Assembly: GCA_024640945.1 (NCBI GenBank)
Contig: JAHEEA010000001.1
Coordinates: 247,092 to 311,091, forward strand
Source: Candidatus Methylopumilus sp.
Lineage (GTDB): Bacteria; Pseudomonadota; Gammaproteobacteria; Burkholderiales; Methylophilaceae
Length of the DNA stretch: 64,000 bases
Reading direction: 5' to 3'
This document shows, piece after piece, positions 1 to 9,047 of this stretch. How positions within the stretch are numbered: the stretch's first letter is position 1; each line of letters begins with the position of its first letter. A program made the position numbers and the translations under genes. The notes below the pieces were generated by a model. It did not search any database. It saw nothing but the letters and a program-made list of their open reading frames with translations, and was not told the origin of the DNA.

Positions 1-96
1 ACCCTGCTGAACATCAAGCTTGTATGTTTTAAAAGAAGGCAGCGTAGATGTGCAAGAAGCACTTAACAAAGCAAGCAATAAGATTAGATGACGCAT
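1..96 (-). CDS. bamE: BamE (OmlA/SmpA) outer membrane assembly lipoprotein, N-terminal fragment
   Basis: The first 96 bases, read on the minus strand, encode 32 residues starting MRHLILLLALLSASC, a lipoprotein signal peptide whose lipobox ends at Cys15. Next comes TSTLPSFKTYKLDVQQG, which matches the BamE start (Y-x-x-D-x-x-Q-G). BamE is the small lipoprotein of the BAM complex that inserts beta-barrel proteins into the outer membrane. The gene runs off the window edge. Divergence from fur is the usual betaproteobacterial arrangement and supports the call. An in-frame ATG two codons upstream (102) is an alternative start. Confidence 0.85.
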   Translation of the reverse strand, partial: MRHLILLLALLSASCTSTLPSFKTYKLDVQQG

Positions 97-219
97 TATC
101 ATGACTTAAATAAGAATTAACGATAATATAACACGATAGCTAAGGTCTTAAACAGACAACCATGAATGTCGCAAACTATGGACCTACTGATTCATTAAGA
201 TTTAAAACAGAGAATATTT

Positions 220-651
220 ATGACGATACGCGACCCTGACGAGTTAAAAAGTGTAGGCCTTAAAGCAACGCTACCTAGATTAAAAGTACTCAGTCTTTTT
301 GAAAACAGTAAAGAACGTCATTTATCAGCCGAAGATGTATATAAGGTATTGCTTAACTCGGGTGATGACGTTGGCCTTGCAACAGTTTACAGAGTACTAA
401 CGCAATTTGAACAAGCTGGATTATTGGTTCGCCATCACTTTGAAGGTGGCAAAGCTGTATTTGAGCTCAATCACGGCACGCATCACGATCATATTGTATG
501 TATGCAATGTGGCGTAGTTGAAGAATTCTGTGATGATAAAATTGAAGTGCTACAACACAAAGTAGCGGAGGAACGAGGTTTTAAGATTAAAGAGCATTCT
601 CTTTATATTTATGCAGACTGCAATAAACAATCCTGCAGAAATAAAGCTTAA
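220..651 (+). CDS. fur: Ferric uptake regulator Fur
   Basis: This 143-residue protein has normal Fur length. An N-terminal winged helix (about 1-84) carries a recognition helix with GLATVYRVL at 52-60. The dimerisation and metal domain carries HHDH at 88-91, a CxxC at Cys94/Cys97 and a C-x4-C at Cys134/Cys139, matching the structural zinc sites of the family. Fur is the cytoplasmic Fe2+-dependent repressor of iron uptake genes. It is divergent from bamE, and its stop overlaps the recN stop by 4 bases (tail to tail). No convincing Fur box was found in the 123-base divergent region. Confidence 0.95.
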   Translation: MTIRDPDELKSVGLKATLPRLKVLSLFENSKERHLSAEDVYKVLLNSGDDVGLATVYRVLTQFEQAGLLVRHHFEGGKAVFELNHGTHHDHIVCMQCGVVEEFCDDKIEVLQHKVAEERGFKIKEHSLYIYADCNKQSCRNKA

Positions 652-2300
652 TCAGATAACATTTCTTTTGCATGTTGACGCGTCGTTTCAGTAATCTCGA
701 CCCCGCCCAACATTCGCGCAATCTCTTCAATACGCGCATTTGGATCTAAGGCCTCAATAGTACTGAGCGTCATCTGATCTTTTTGAATTTTCTTAACATT
801 TAAATGGTGCTTACCTTGCGAGGCAACTTGCGGCAAATGAGTAATCACTAGAACTTGCCTGTCGCCACTTAACTGTTTCAACAATAAGCCAACGATTTCA
901 GCCACACCACCACCAATACCTACATCCACTTCATCAAAAATCATCGTTGGCACACTACCCTGCTCTGCAGTCACCACACGAATAGCCAGGCTAATTCGAG
1001 ACAACTCCCCACCTGAAGCCACTTTATTGAGAGGTCTTACTTCAACGCCAATATGTCCAGCAACCAAAAATTCTACCTGCTCCAAACCACTGGCCGTCGG
1101 TGCCTGGTCTGTCAGCGCAACTTCAAATCGACCACCAGCTAATGATAAGCGCTGCATTTCAGTAGTAATTTTTTGACTGAGCAGCGGTGCGGACTGCTGA
1201 CGTCCTACGCTCAAGCGTTTAGCTAAAGTTTGATATTCTTGTTCAACCTCGGCCTCTTGTTTTGCTAGCTCGCCATCAGCGCCAACCGCTTCGAGTTCAG
1301 ACATACGCTGTTGCCAAGCATGTAACTCATCACTAAGCGCTTCTGGTTTTAAACGATACTTGCGGCTCATGGCATGAATCGCTTGTATTCGTGACTCAAC
1401 TTCAGCAAGGCGCTCGGGATCTAACTCAGCACGCTGTAAATAACGATTTAAGAAACGATCCGTCTCTTCAAGCTGAATAATTGCGGAATCTAAATTAGTG
1501 ATTGCCTCATCTAAGGCCGAATCAAAATCACGCAAACCCTGCAATTTGTGTTGCGCGGAAGCTAGATGACGCAAAGCTGAGATTTCACCCTCACTCAATA
1601 ATTCACGGCATTCTTCACATCCAGCCAACAAGCCAGCGCCATTAGATAAACGACTATGTTCTTGCTGCAAGCTATCCCACTCTTCTTGGCTAAAGCTAAG
1701 CTGCTTCAATTCGCGCACTTTATCTCGCAGTTCCGCCAACTCGTCCGCGTACTTGCTTGCGTTCCGCTCCATCTCAACACGGCGCTGATATAGCTGTTGC
1801 CAAGCTTTATATTGCATCGCCGTTTGTGAAGCTAAATCCGTCAAACCACAATAAGCATCAAAAATTTCTTTTTGAGTATTTAGCTTTAATAATGAGTGAT
1901 GTGCATTTTGGCTATAAATGTCCACCAAAAATTCACCAGCCTCTCTCAGCTGCTGAACTGTTGCGGCTTGACCATTAATGAAAGCACGCGACCTTCCATC
2001 AGCATAGATAACACGACGACACAACAATTCGTCATCGGCATTAGGAAGCTCATTTTCTTGCAACCACGCCTTTAGCGCAGGCAGTTGAGCAATATAGAAA
2101 ATAGCACTAATCTCAGCCTTTTCGGCTCCAGTCCTCGTGATGCCGCCTTCACCTCGCACACCAATCGCTAAAGATAATGCATCAATTAGAATTGATTTGC
2201 CTGCCCCAGTTTCACCGGTCAGGACAGTAAACCCCTTTGAGAACTCGATGTCGAGCGCATCGACAATGACAAAATCACGAATGGATAGACTCTGCAGCAT
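648..2300 (-). CDS. recN: DNA repair protein RecN
   Basis: This 550-residue SMC-like ATPase has the usual RecN length. A Walker A motif GETGAGKS lies at 29-36, a long coiled-coil middle (about 150-370) follows, and the C-terminal ATPase half holds the signature SGGELSR and the Walker B IFDEVD. RecN acts at DNA double-strand breaks in recombinational repair. It lies 19 bases downstream of nadK on the same strand, so the two are probably co-transcribed. The 19-base gap leaves no room for a LexA-type promoter of its own. Its stop overlaps that of the convergent fur. Confidence 0.95.
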   Translation of the reverse strand: MLQSLSIRDFVIVDALDIEFSKGFTVLTGETGAGKSILIDALSLAIGVRGEGGITRTGAEKAEISAIFYIAQLPALKAWLQENELPNADDELLCRRVIYADGRSRAFINGQAATVQQLREAGEFLVDIYSQNAHHSLLKLNTQKEIFDAYCGLTDLASQTAMQYKAWQQLYQRRVEMERNASKYADELAELRDKVRELKQLSFSQEEWDSLQQEHSRLSNGAGLLAGCEECRELLSEGEISALRHLASAQHKLQGLRDFDSALDEAITNLDSAIIQLEETDRFLNRYLQRAELDPERLAEVESRIQAIHAMSRKYRLKPEALSDELHAWQQRMSELEAVGADGELAKQEAEVEQEYQTLAKRLSVGRQQSAPLLSQKITTEMQRLSLAGGRFEVALTDQAPTASGLEQVEFLVAGHIGVEVRPLNKVASGGELSRISLAIRVVTAEQGSVPTMIFDEVDVGIGGGVAEIVGLLLKQLSGDRQVLVITHLPQVASQGKHHLNVKKIQKDQMTLSTIEALDPNARIEEIARMLGGVEITETTRQHAKEMLSD

Positions 2301-2319
2301 AATATTGGCTACCTAAGCC

Positions 2320-3189
2320 TTAGCTCCAGTTAAGCTTATTGCGAAGTCGGTCGAAATAACAATAGTCGCTTGGATGTAAGAGAGAAATAGCATTTTCAGC
2401 ACGTACAATATTAATTTTATCGCCCACCTGAAGCTCAACCTGAGATTGCCCATCACAACTTAGTTGCGCCTCATCAAATTGCACAAGTACAACTTCAATA
2501 TGACTAGAACTACTTACCGCAATAGGACGATTACTTAGAGTATGAGGACTAATCGGCACTAAGGAGATCGCTTCCAAATTAGCATGCAGAATAGGGCCGC
2601 CCGCAGACAGTGCATAGGCCGTTGTACCAGTAGGCGTGCTCACAATCAAACCATCGCTTCTTTGCTTATATACAAATTTTCCATCGATGTTCACTTCCAG
2701 CTCGATCAGCCTCACACCACTTTTAATGACTACATCATTGAGTGCGCAGCTAGAAAACACTACTTTATTTTGACGTGTGACTTCCGCCGACAAAAGCATA
2801 CGAGACTCTTTAATATAGTCTCCAGCCAGAATACGATCAATTTGCACCAACATATCTTCAGAGCGCACATCTGTTAAGAATCCGAAACGACCTCGATTAA
2901 TACCAATTAAAGGCACATGAGCTTTAGCTAAGCTTCTAGCAACACTCAACATTGTGCCATCACCACCCATTACAATTGCCAAATCAACAGCATCTCCAAT
3001 GTCCTCTAATCCAATAACAGGGTACTGGCTCAAGCCAGCATGATGGGCAGTGTTTTTCTCAATTAATACTTGGTAATGCTGATTAGCAAGATGATGAGCT
3101 AAATCGAACAAATCTTTTTGCATTAATTGCAAAGCAGACTTGTTCATGTATTTGCCAACGATAACGATTTTTTTAAAGGCTGTATTCAC
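2320..3189 (-). CDS. nadK: NAD kinase
   Basis: This enzyme phosphorylates NAD to NADP. The family motifs are clear: GGDGTML in the N-terminal Rossmann half, a conserved N-D-V-V-I, and TPTGTTAYALSAGGPI in the beta-rich C-terminal half. I chose the GTG at 3189 (product MNTAFKKIVIVGKY..., 289 residues) because known NAD kinases begin just before this beta strand. The frame stays open to an ATG at 3240, which would add 17 basic residues with no family counterpart. recN follows 19 bases downstream. Confidence 0.93.
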   Translation of the reverse strand: MNTAFKKIVIVGKYMNKSALQLMQKDLFDLAHHLANQHYQVLIEKNTAHHAGLSQYPVIGLEDIGDAVDLAIVMGGDGTMLSVARSLAKAHVPLIGINRGRFGFLTDVRSEDMLVQIDRILAGDYIKESRMLLSAEVTRQNKVVFSSCALNDVVIKSGVRLIELEVNIDGKFVYKQRSDGLIVSTPTGTTAYALSAGGPILHANLEAISLVPISPHTLSNRPIAVSSSSHIEVVLVQFDEAQLSCDGQSQVELQVGDKINIVRAENAISLLHPSDYCYFDRLRNKLNWS

Positions 3190-3394
3190 GAGAGAATTAG
3201 AACATAGTCGGCGCCTCTTAGCAAAGTGAGAAGCCAACAAAACTGTGGGATTTACGAATTAAACTTAAAATATCTTTCGACTAAAATATACTAATTAAGC
3301 TCACGATTAAAAACAAAAAAGATTAAACTACTAGGGTTGATTTTTTAGCATCTGCCCCAATTAATTTAGAAACTCACTTTAATAAAGCGCAAAA

Positions 3395-5281
3395 ATGACT
3401 GTAAATTTAGAAAAAAACATCCTCAAAAACTACTTTCTAGCGACTTATTTAGTCATTTTATATTTGGTCTCCGACTCGATACCAATGGCAACCATCTTCC
3501 AAGAAGGCCTCTTACCATTAAGCTTTATGGTTGTGGGCTTCCTACTCTACGGTCTTTATTATCTTTTACCTGCACTAGCAATTACGAGTTTAGTTAAGTT
3601 TATTAGCAAAAAACTCAGTCCTGCGTCGACAAAAGCGACTTATATTGCAGCAGTTGCTAGCACAGGCCTCACTACATTATTACTATACGCAAATGCCAAG
3701 ATTTTTGCCTTGTACGGCATGTTTTTTAATGGGTTTATTTTGAATCTGATTATGACCCCTGGTGGCATTGAGTCATTAGGTGGAAGTAGCGCATCCGATA
3801 TAGGTTTTGCACTGATTGTGATTGGGTTTTTCAGCTTACAAGGTTTAATTTTATGGCTGACGCATCGCTTTTACTCAAACAAAGCTGGCTTCAATCTTTC
3901 ATTCAAATATTTACCAAGCTTGACTATCGTGTTGACTATTCTTGTACACATGGGATTTGCACTTGATAGTTACACAACCAATCAACTGACTCAAGTCGGC
4001 GAATCTATTCCGTTCTACCAAACAGTATCAGCTCGCGGATTTTATGAGTCATTAGGAATTCCTAGAACCCGTGAAACAAAACTCAAAGTAAAAGGTAAGT
4101 TAAATTACCCTATCAACCCAATTGCATTTAAACAACCAGCAAAACCCTACAATATTATTTGGTTAACATCAGAGTCTTGGCGCGCAGACACGCTAAATGA
4201 AACAGTGATGCCAAATAGTTGGGCATTTGCTAAAAACGCGGCGCGTTACACTCGCAATTACAGCACTGGCAATGGCACGCGGATGGGTGTGTTTGGTATG
4301 TTTATGGGCTTGCCTGGCAATTACTGGTTCCCATTCTTCGAATCTCGCCGAGGCGCAGCTATTATCGATGTGCTACAAAAACAGAATTATCAAATGAGTT
4401 TCTACACCAGCGCCAAATTCTCGTACCCGGAATTTGAAAAAACGATTTTTGCACAAGTAGCAAGTGACCAGCTTCACGAGATTCACAAAGCCCAAACCGG
4501 TTGGGAAAGCGACCGTGACAATGTAACTAATCTATTGTCATTTATCGACAAACGCGACCAGAAAAAACCTTTTTTCACGTTCATGTTTTTTGAGTCACCA
4601 CATGCGCGTTACTATTTTCCACCAGAAAGTGTGATCGCTAAGCCATACAAAGACGATATTAATTATGCAACCCTCAGCAAGAAAAAATTTAACGAAGATA
4701 TCGGCCCAATTAAAAATCGCTACATCAACTCTGTACATCACTTAGATATGCAGTACGGCCGAATATTTGAGTACTTAAAAACGCATCAATTATTAGATAA
4801 CACCATCGTTGTACTGATTGGTGACCATGGTGAAGAGTTTATGGAGCATGGGTTCTGGGGGCATAACTCAACATTTGTAGACCAACAAGTACGAACACCT
4901 TTGGTGATTTACAAACCAGGAATGAAGCATCTTGTTAGCGACCAAATGACTAGCCATATGGATATAGTTCCAACCATCATGCCATTGCTTGGTGTGAGCA
5001 ATCCAAGCAATGACTATGCGATTGGGTACAATTTATTGGCTGGTGAAAAACGTGATCACACCTATATCTCTGATTGGGACAAAGTCACTTACGTAGATGA
5101 CGAAGTTAAAATCACGCAACCAGTTAACGGCAAAAGCATCAAGGTAAGCAAAATTAATGATGAAGATTTAAGTGCTACCGAACGTAAATCCATACTGGAG
5201 AAAAAACAGCCTGCAATGGTTCAGTTAGTTCAGGACCTGGGAAAATTCTTTAAGAAAAAAGACGCCAAAACTCAGCAATAG
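3395..5281 (+). CDS. LapC/PbgA (YejM)-like sulfatase-fold inner membrane protein
   Basis: The 628 residues have about five transmembrane helices in the first ~195. A periplasmic alkaline-phosphatase/sulfatase-fold domain follows (about 230-610), with NIIWLTSESWRADTL near its start and VLIGDHGEEFMEHGFWGHN near its end. The segment MGLPGNYW and the five-helix plus sulfatase layout are those of YejM/PbgA/LapC, which in enterobacteria senses LPS and controls LpxC turnover through LapB-FtsH. The specific role here is inferred from family membership. A related LPS-modifying or phosphoglycerol transferase is the alternative. hrcA follows after 7 bases, so the genes are likely co-transcribed. Confidence 0.75.
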   Translation: MTVNLEKNILKNYFLATYLVILYLVSDSIPMATIFQEGLLPLSFMVVGFLLYGLYYLLPALAITSLVKFISKKLSPASTKATYIAAVASTGLTTLLLYANAKIFALYGMFFNGFILNLIMTPGGIESLGGSSASDIGFALIVIGFFSLQGLILWLTHRFYSNKAGFNLSFKYLPSLTIVLTILVHMGFALDSYTTNQLTQVGESIPFYQTVSARGFYESLGIPRTRETKLKVKGKLNYPINPIAFKQPAKPYNIIWLTSESWRADTLNETVMPNSWAFAKNAARYTRNYSTGNGTRMGVFGMFMGLPGNYWFPFFESRRGAAIIDVLQKQNYQMSFYTSAKFSYPEFEKTIFAQVASDQLHEIHKAQTGWESDRDNVTNLLSFIDKRDQKKPFFTFMFFESPHARYYFPPESVIAKPYKDDINYATLSKKKFNEDIGPIKNRYINSVHHLDMQYGRIFEYLKTHQLLDNTIVVLIGDHGEEFMEHGFWGHNSTFVDQQVRTPLVIYKPGMKHLVSDQMTSHMDIVPTIMPLLGVSNPSNDYAIGYNLLAGEKRDHTYISDWDKVTYVDDEVKITQPVNGKSIKVSKINDEDLSATERKSILEKKQPAMVQLVQDLGKFFKKKDAKTQQ

Positions 5282-5288
5282 GCATTGA

Positions 5289-6305
5289 TTGGATAAACGG
5301 GCACAAATTTTATTAAAAACACTGGTTGAACATTACATTAGTGATGGGCAGCCGGTGGGCTCGCGTACGCTATCGCAGTGCTCCGGCTTAGATTTAAGTC
5401 CAGCGACAATACGGAACATCATGTCGGATTTGGAAGGAATGGGGTTTATTGCCAGCCCCCACACTTCGGCAGGCCGAATCCCAACACAACGCGGATACCG
5501 ATTCTTTGTTGATACCTTACTAACCGTGCAACCGATGCAAAGACCAGAAATCGAACGCATTAAGCACGAATTTAAATCTCCAGACCCTCAAGAACTCATT
5601 TCTTCTGCGGCAGGGATGCTCTCCGAATTAACTCAGTTTGCTGGCTTGGTCATGATTCCAAAACGCAAAAGTATTGCGTTTAAACATTTAGAGTTTTTAC
5701 CCTTATCGGATAAGCGCATTTTAGTCATCATCGTTACTACAGATGGCAATGTACAAAACAGAATTGTTGTTACTGAAAAGCCTTATTCAGCGGCTGAATT
5801 AGTTCAGGCGACCAATTTCTTCAATCAGAACTACGCTGGTTTTACTTTTGAGCAAGCCCAGAAAAAACTGCACGAAGAACTTAAAGAAATGCAATCAGAC
5901 ATGACGCGCTTAATGTCAGCTGCCTTGGATGCCAGTGAAAAAGTATTAGGTGAAGACAAAGATAACGTTGTGATTTCTGGTGAACGTAATTTGCTACAAG
6001 TGGACGACTTGTCAACCAACGTAACTTCATTACGTAAATTATTTGAAATATTCGAACGCCGCACATCTCTTATGCAATTGCTAGACAACAGCCAACATGC
6101 CGAAGGCATCCAAATATTTATTGGGGGAGAAAGTGGTTATTTGCCACTTGATGAATGTAGTATGGTGACAGCGCCATACGAAGCTAACGGTCAGGTTATT
6201 GGCACTTTAGGCGTTATTGGACCAACACGCATGGCTTATGAGCGCGTCATTCCAATTGTAGACATCACTTCAAAATTATTATCAAGCGCCCTTTCTAACA
6301 ATTAA
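5289..6305 (+). CDS. hrcA: Heat-inducible transcription repressor HrcA
   Basis: This 338-residue protein has full HrcA length. An N-terminal winged helix-turn-helix (about 1-75, with GSRTLSQCSGLDLSPATIRN) is followed by the GAF-like/dimerisation region. HrcA represses heat-shock operons by binding CIRCE inverted repeats. The start is a TTG 7 bases after the preceding stop. I see no CIRCE upstream, so this copy does not look autoregulated by that element. The only clear CIRCE in the window lies before rpoH (53529..53555). hemH follows 14 bases downstream. Confidence 0.95.
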   Translation: MDKRAQILLKTLVEHYISDGQPVGSRTLSQCSGLDLSPATIRNIMSDLEGMGFIASPHTSAGRIPTQRGYRFFVDTLLTVQPMQRPEIERIKHEFKSPDPQELISSAAGMLSELTQFAGLVMIPKRKSIAFKHLEFLPLSDKRILVIIVTTDGNVQNRIVVTEKPYSAAELVQATNFFNQNYAGFTFEQAQKKLHEELKEMQSDMTRLMSAALDASEKVLGEDKDNVVISGERNLLQVDDLSTNVTSLRKLFEIFERRTSLMQLLDNSQHAEGIQIFIGGESGYLPLDECSMVTAPYEANGQVIGTLGVIGPTRMAYERVIPIVDITSKLLSSALSNN

Positions 6306-6319
6306 TCTAAAGAAAACAC

Positions 6320-7426
6320 ATGGCCTATTATAAAAACGAACCTTCATACACGCATGGAGACCAAGCGAAAGTTGGCATTCTGCTAGCAAATCTCGGAACC
6401 CCTGATGCGCCAACAGCTAAGGCGCTAAAAAAATATCTTGCGCAATTCCTTATGGATAGAAGGATTGTAGAAATTCCACGCCTTATCTGGGCATGTATTT
6501 TGTACGGGATTATTTTGGTGGTTCGGCCTAAAAAATCTGCAGAAAAATATGCAAGTGTTTGGACCGCTGAAGGCTCGCCTTTGATGGTGAATGCCCAAAA
6601 ACAAACCAAATTATTACGTACTGTTTTAGAAAGTCGAATTGCATCACCGATTGCTGTTGAGTTGGGCATGAGTTATGGCAATCCAAGCATGGCTTCCGCT
6701 ATTGAAAAGTTAAAAGCACAACACTGCAATAAGATCTTGGTGTTTCCACTTTACCCACAATACGCTGCGAGTAGCACTGCGGCTTCATTAGATGCTGTTT
6801 GGAAAACACTATTAAGAACACGTAATGTGCCTGCAATTCGAACTATCCGCAACTACCATGACCATCCGGCTTACATTCGCGGACTCGCGAATAGCGTACT
6901 TGAGCACTGGGCAGTGCATGGCAAGCCCAATAAACTGATTATGAGTTTTCACGGCGTCCCTAAATTCCATCTAATGAAAGGCGACCCTTATCATTGCGAG
7001 TGCATGAAAACAGGTCGTTTATTAGGTGAAGCGCTGAATCTGAATAAAGAAGAATATGTCATCGCATTCCAATCAAGGTTTGGCAAACAGGAATGGCTCA
7101 AACCTTACCTTGCCAGCACATTAGAAGATTTAGGCAAAGCGAAAACCAAACGTGTTGACGTTATCTGTCCAGGATTCAGTAGCGACTGCCTAGAAACTTT
7201 AGAAGAAATTGCAATGGAAGGTCAGCATATCTTCCAAAGTCATGGCGGCGGCGAATACTATTACATTCCTGCTCTAAACGGCCAAGAAGTATGGATCAAC
7301 GCCATGTCGGAAATTGCACTTGAAAATCTACAAGGCTGGGTTAGTTCTGAATGGGATAAAGCCGAGGCAGAGAAACAAGCTAAATTAACTGCAGAGCGGG
7401 CAAAAGCGCTCAGCGAACAAGCTTAA
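6320..7426 (+). CDS. hemH: Ferrochelatase
   Basis: This 368-residue enzyme inserts Fe2+ into protoporphyrin IX in the last step of protohaem synthesis. Visible family features are the N-terminal GILLANLGTPDAP, the metal-site segment IMSFHGVP and the signature CPGFSSDCLETLEEI near the C-terminus. The C-terminal tail is rich in Ala, Lys and Glu and is probably a helical extension. It sits directly after hrcA in the same direction; hrcA-hemH neighbours are common in betaproteobacteria. Confidence 0.95.
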   Translation: MAYYKNEPSYTHGDQAKVGILLANLGTPDAPTAKALKKYLAQFLMDRRIVEIPRLIWACILYGIILVVRPKKSAEKYASVWTAEGSPLMVNAQKQTKLLRTVLESRIASPIAVELGMSYGNPSMASAIEKLKAQHCNKILVFPLYPQYAASSTAASLDAVWKTLLRTRNVPAIRTIRNYHDHPAYIRGLANSVLEHWAVHGKPNKLIMSFHGVPKFHLMKGDPYHCECMKTGRLLGEALNLNKEEYVIAFQSRFGKQEWLKPYLASTLEDLGKAKTKRVDVICPGFSSDCLETLEEIAMEGQHIFQSHGGGEYYYIPALNGQEVWINAMSEIALENLQGWVSSEWDKAEAEKQAKLTAERAKALSEQA

Positions 7427-7489
7427 AAACAAGTAAGCGTTTATAATGCTTTGCATGATTAAAATCGTTCATATGTTAGGTGTTTCAAA

Positions 7490-8467
7490 ATGATCGTAAT
7501 TACTGGCGGCGCAGGAATGATTGGCAGCATGATTGCTTGGCATATCAACCATGCTTCAGGCCGCGAAGATATTGTTATTGTTGATGACATTCAACATGAA
7601 GACCAATGGCAAAACTTGGTCAAACGTCGCTATGCAGATTACTTAGACAAAAGCGAACTCAGTTGCTTTTTAGCTGGCAAACCTAAAATTGATGCTGTCA
7701 TTCATATGGGCGCCATTAGCGCCACTACCGAACGTGATTTCAACAAACTTGTTCAAAACAATATTCGCTATAGTCAGTTCTTGTGGAATTGGTGTGCAGA
7801 AAATAAAGTGCCATTCTTGTATGCGAGCTCAGCCGCCACTTATGGCGCAGGCGAGCAAGGTTACGACGATACTTGCGATATCAATACATTGCGCCCACTA
7901 AACGGCTACGGTTATTCAAAACAATATTTTGACCAATGGGTGTTACAGCAAGTCGCTCTTAAAAAACAGACTCCACCCCAATGGCAAGGTTTCAAATTTT
8001 TTAATGTGTATGGCCCCAATGAGTATCACAAAGAGCGTATGGCAAGCGTCGCTTTTCATAGCTTCAATCAATTTAAAGAACAGGGCACAGTCAAACTATT
8101 CAAAAGCCATTTAACTGGTTACGAAGATGGCATGCAATTACGCGATTTTGTCTACGTTAAAGATGCAGCGGCAGTTGTAGTCCATTTCGTTAAAAATTCA
8201 TGCGATTCTGGCATCTACAACATTGGAACAGGCCAAGCCCGTGCTTTTAAAGATTTAGCTAGTGCTGTCATGACTAGCCTGGGTCAAACCCCCGACATCA
8301 CTTACATTGACATGCCAGAAGACTTAAAAGGTCGCTACCAATATTTTACTGAAGCCAATATGGCAAAACTGGTAAAAGCTGGCTATACAGCTAAGTTTCA
8401 TACGCTAGAAGAAGGCGTGCGTGACTACGTGCAAAATTACCTTATGCAATCAGACCCTTATTGCTAA
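7490..8467 (+). CDS. hldD: ADP-L-glycero-D-manno-heptose 6-epimerase
   Basis: This 325-residue extended short-chain dehydrogenase has an NADP-binding [10 protein letters not shown] at its N-terminus and the catalytic tyrosine motif YGYSKQYFD in the middle. The start [13 protein letters not shown] matches HldD. It converts ADP-D-glycero- to ADP-L-glycero-manno-heptose, the donor for LPS inner-core heptosyltransferases. It heads a run hldD-gmhA-hldE-waaF that supplies and uses heptose. A TATAAT-like hexamer at 7442..7447 lies 43 bases upstream, but I see no convincing -35 element. Confidence 0.93.
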   Translation: MIVITGGAGMIGSMIAWHINHASGREDIVIVDDIQHEDQWQNLVKRRYADYLDKSELSCFLAGKPKIDAVIHMGAISATTERDFNKLVQNNIRYSQFLWNWCAENKVPFLYASSAATYGAGEQGYDDTCDINTLRPLNGYGYSKQYFDQWVLQQVALKKQTPPQWQGFKFFNVYGPNEYHKERMASVAFHSFNQFKEQGTVKLFKSHLTGYEDGMQLRDFVYVKDAAAVVVHFVKNSCDSGIYNIGTGQARAFKDLASAVMTSLGQTPDITYIDMPEDLKGRYQYFTEANMAKLVKAGYTAKFHTLEEGVRDYVQNYLMQSDPYC

Positions 8468-8478
8468 CAAAGACCACT

Positions 8479-9042
8479 ATGAACGCGACTGAAAATCTTA
8501 ATAATGCGATTGCTGAACATCAAGCCATGTTCGCGCAATTAAGCACCTTAATCCCACAGATTAAACAAGTAGCTGAAGAGCTACGAGCCTGTTTACAAAG
8601 AGGCGGAAAAATTTTTCTGATGGGCAATGGCGGTAGCGCGGCAGACAGCCAACATATCGCAGCAGAAATTGTCGGTCGTTACAAAAAAGAGCGACGTGGA
8701 TTAGCAGCAATCGCATTAACGACAGACACTTCAATCATCACATCTGTGGGTAATGATTATGGCTATGACTACATTTTTGCTCGTCAAATAGAAGCCCTAT
8801 GTCGCCCTGAAGATGTCGTGATTGGCATTACGACTTCAGGCAACAGCAAAAATGTTGTCGCAGCAATTGAGGAAGCCAACAAAATTGGCGCAACCACGAT
8901 CGGCCTAACTGGTGGTAACGGCGGAAAACTTTCTAGCCTATGCAAAATCAATCTAGTCATGCCTTCAAACGACACCCCTCGTATTCAAGAGGCGCATATT
9001 TTTGTAGGTCATAGTTTGTGTGATTTACTTGAGGCTCAATAA
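8479..9042 (+). CDS. gmhA: Sedoheptulose-7-phosphate isomerase GmhA
   Basis: This SIS-domain isomerase converts sedoheptulose 7-phosphate to D-glycero-manno-heptose 7-phosphate, the first step of heptose synthesis. It carries [15 protein letters not shown], the GmhA phosphate-site signature, and [11 protein letters not shown] chose ATG 8479 (187 residues). The frame also opens at a TTG at 8461 inside hldD, but the extra six residues have no family support. hldE begins 5 bases downstream. Confidence 0.93.
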   Translation: MNATENLNNAIAEHQAMFAQLSTLIPQIKQVAEELRACLQRGGKIFLMGNGGSAADSQHIAAEIVGRYKKERRGLAAIALTTDTSIITSVGNDYGYDYIFARQIEALCRPEDVVIGITTSGNSKNVVAAIEEANKIGATTIGLTGGNGGKLSSLCKINLVMPSNDTPRIQEAHIFVGHSLCDLLEAQ

Positions 9043-9047
9043 AAACA

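Noticed and set aside
97..219. Possible Fur box between bamE and fur
   Set aside because: GATAAT and ATTATCAT fragments occur, but no 19-base palindrome close to the Fur consensus can be assembled.
2301..2319. LexA/SOS box for recN
   Set aside because: Only 19 bases separate nadK and recN and no CTGT-N8-ACAG is present there.
5282..5288. CIRCE element for hrcA autoregulation
   Set aside because: The gap before hrcA is only 7 bases and the end of the preceding gene carries no TTAGCACTC/GAGTGCTAA arms.
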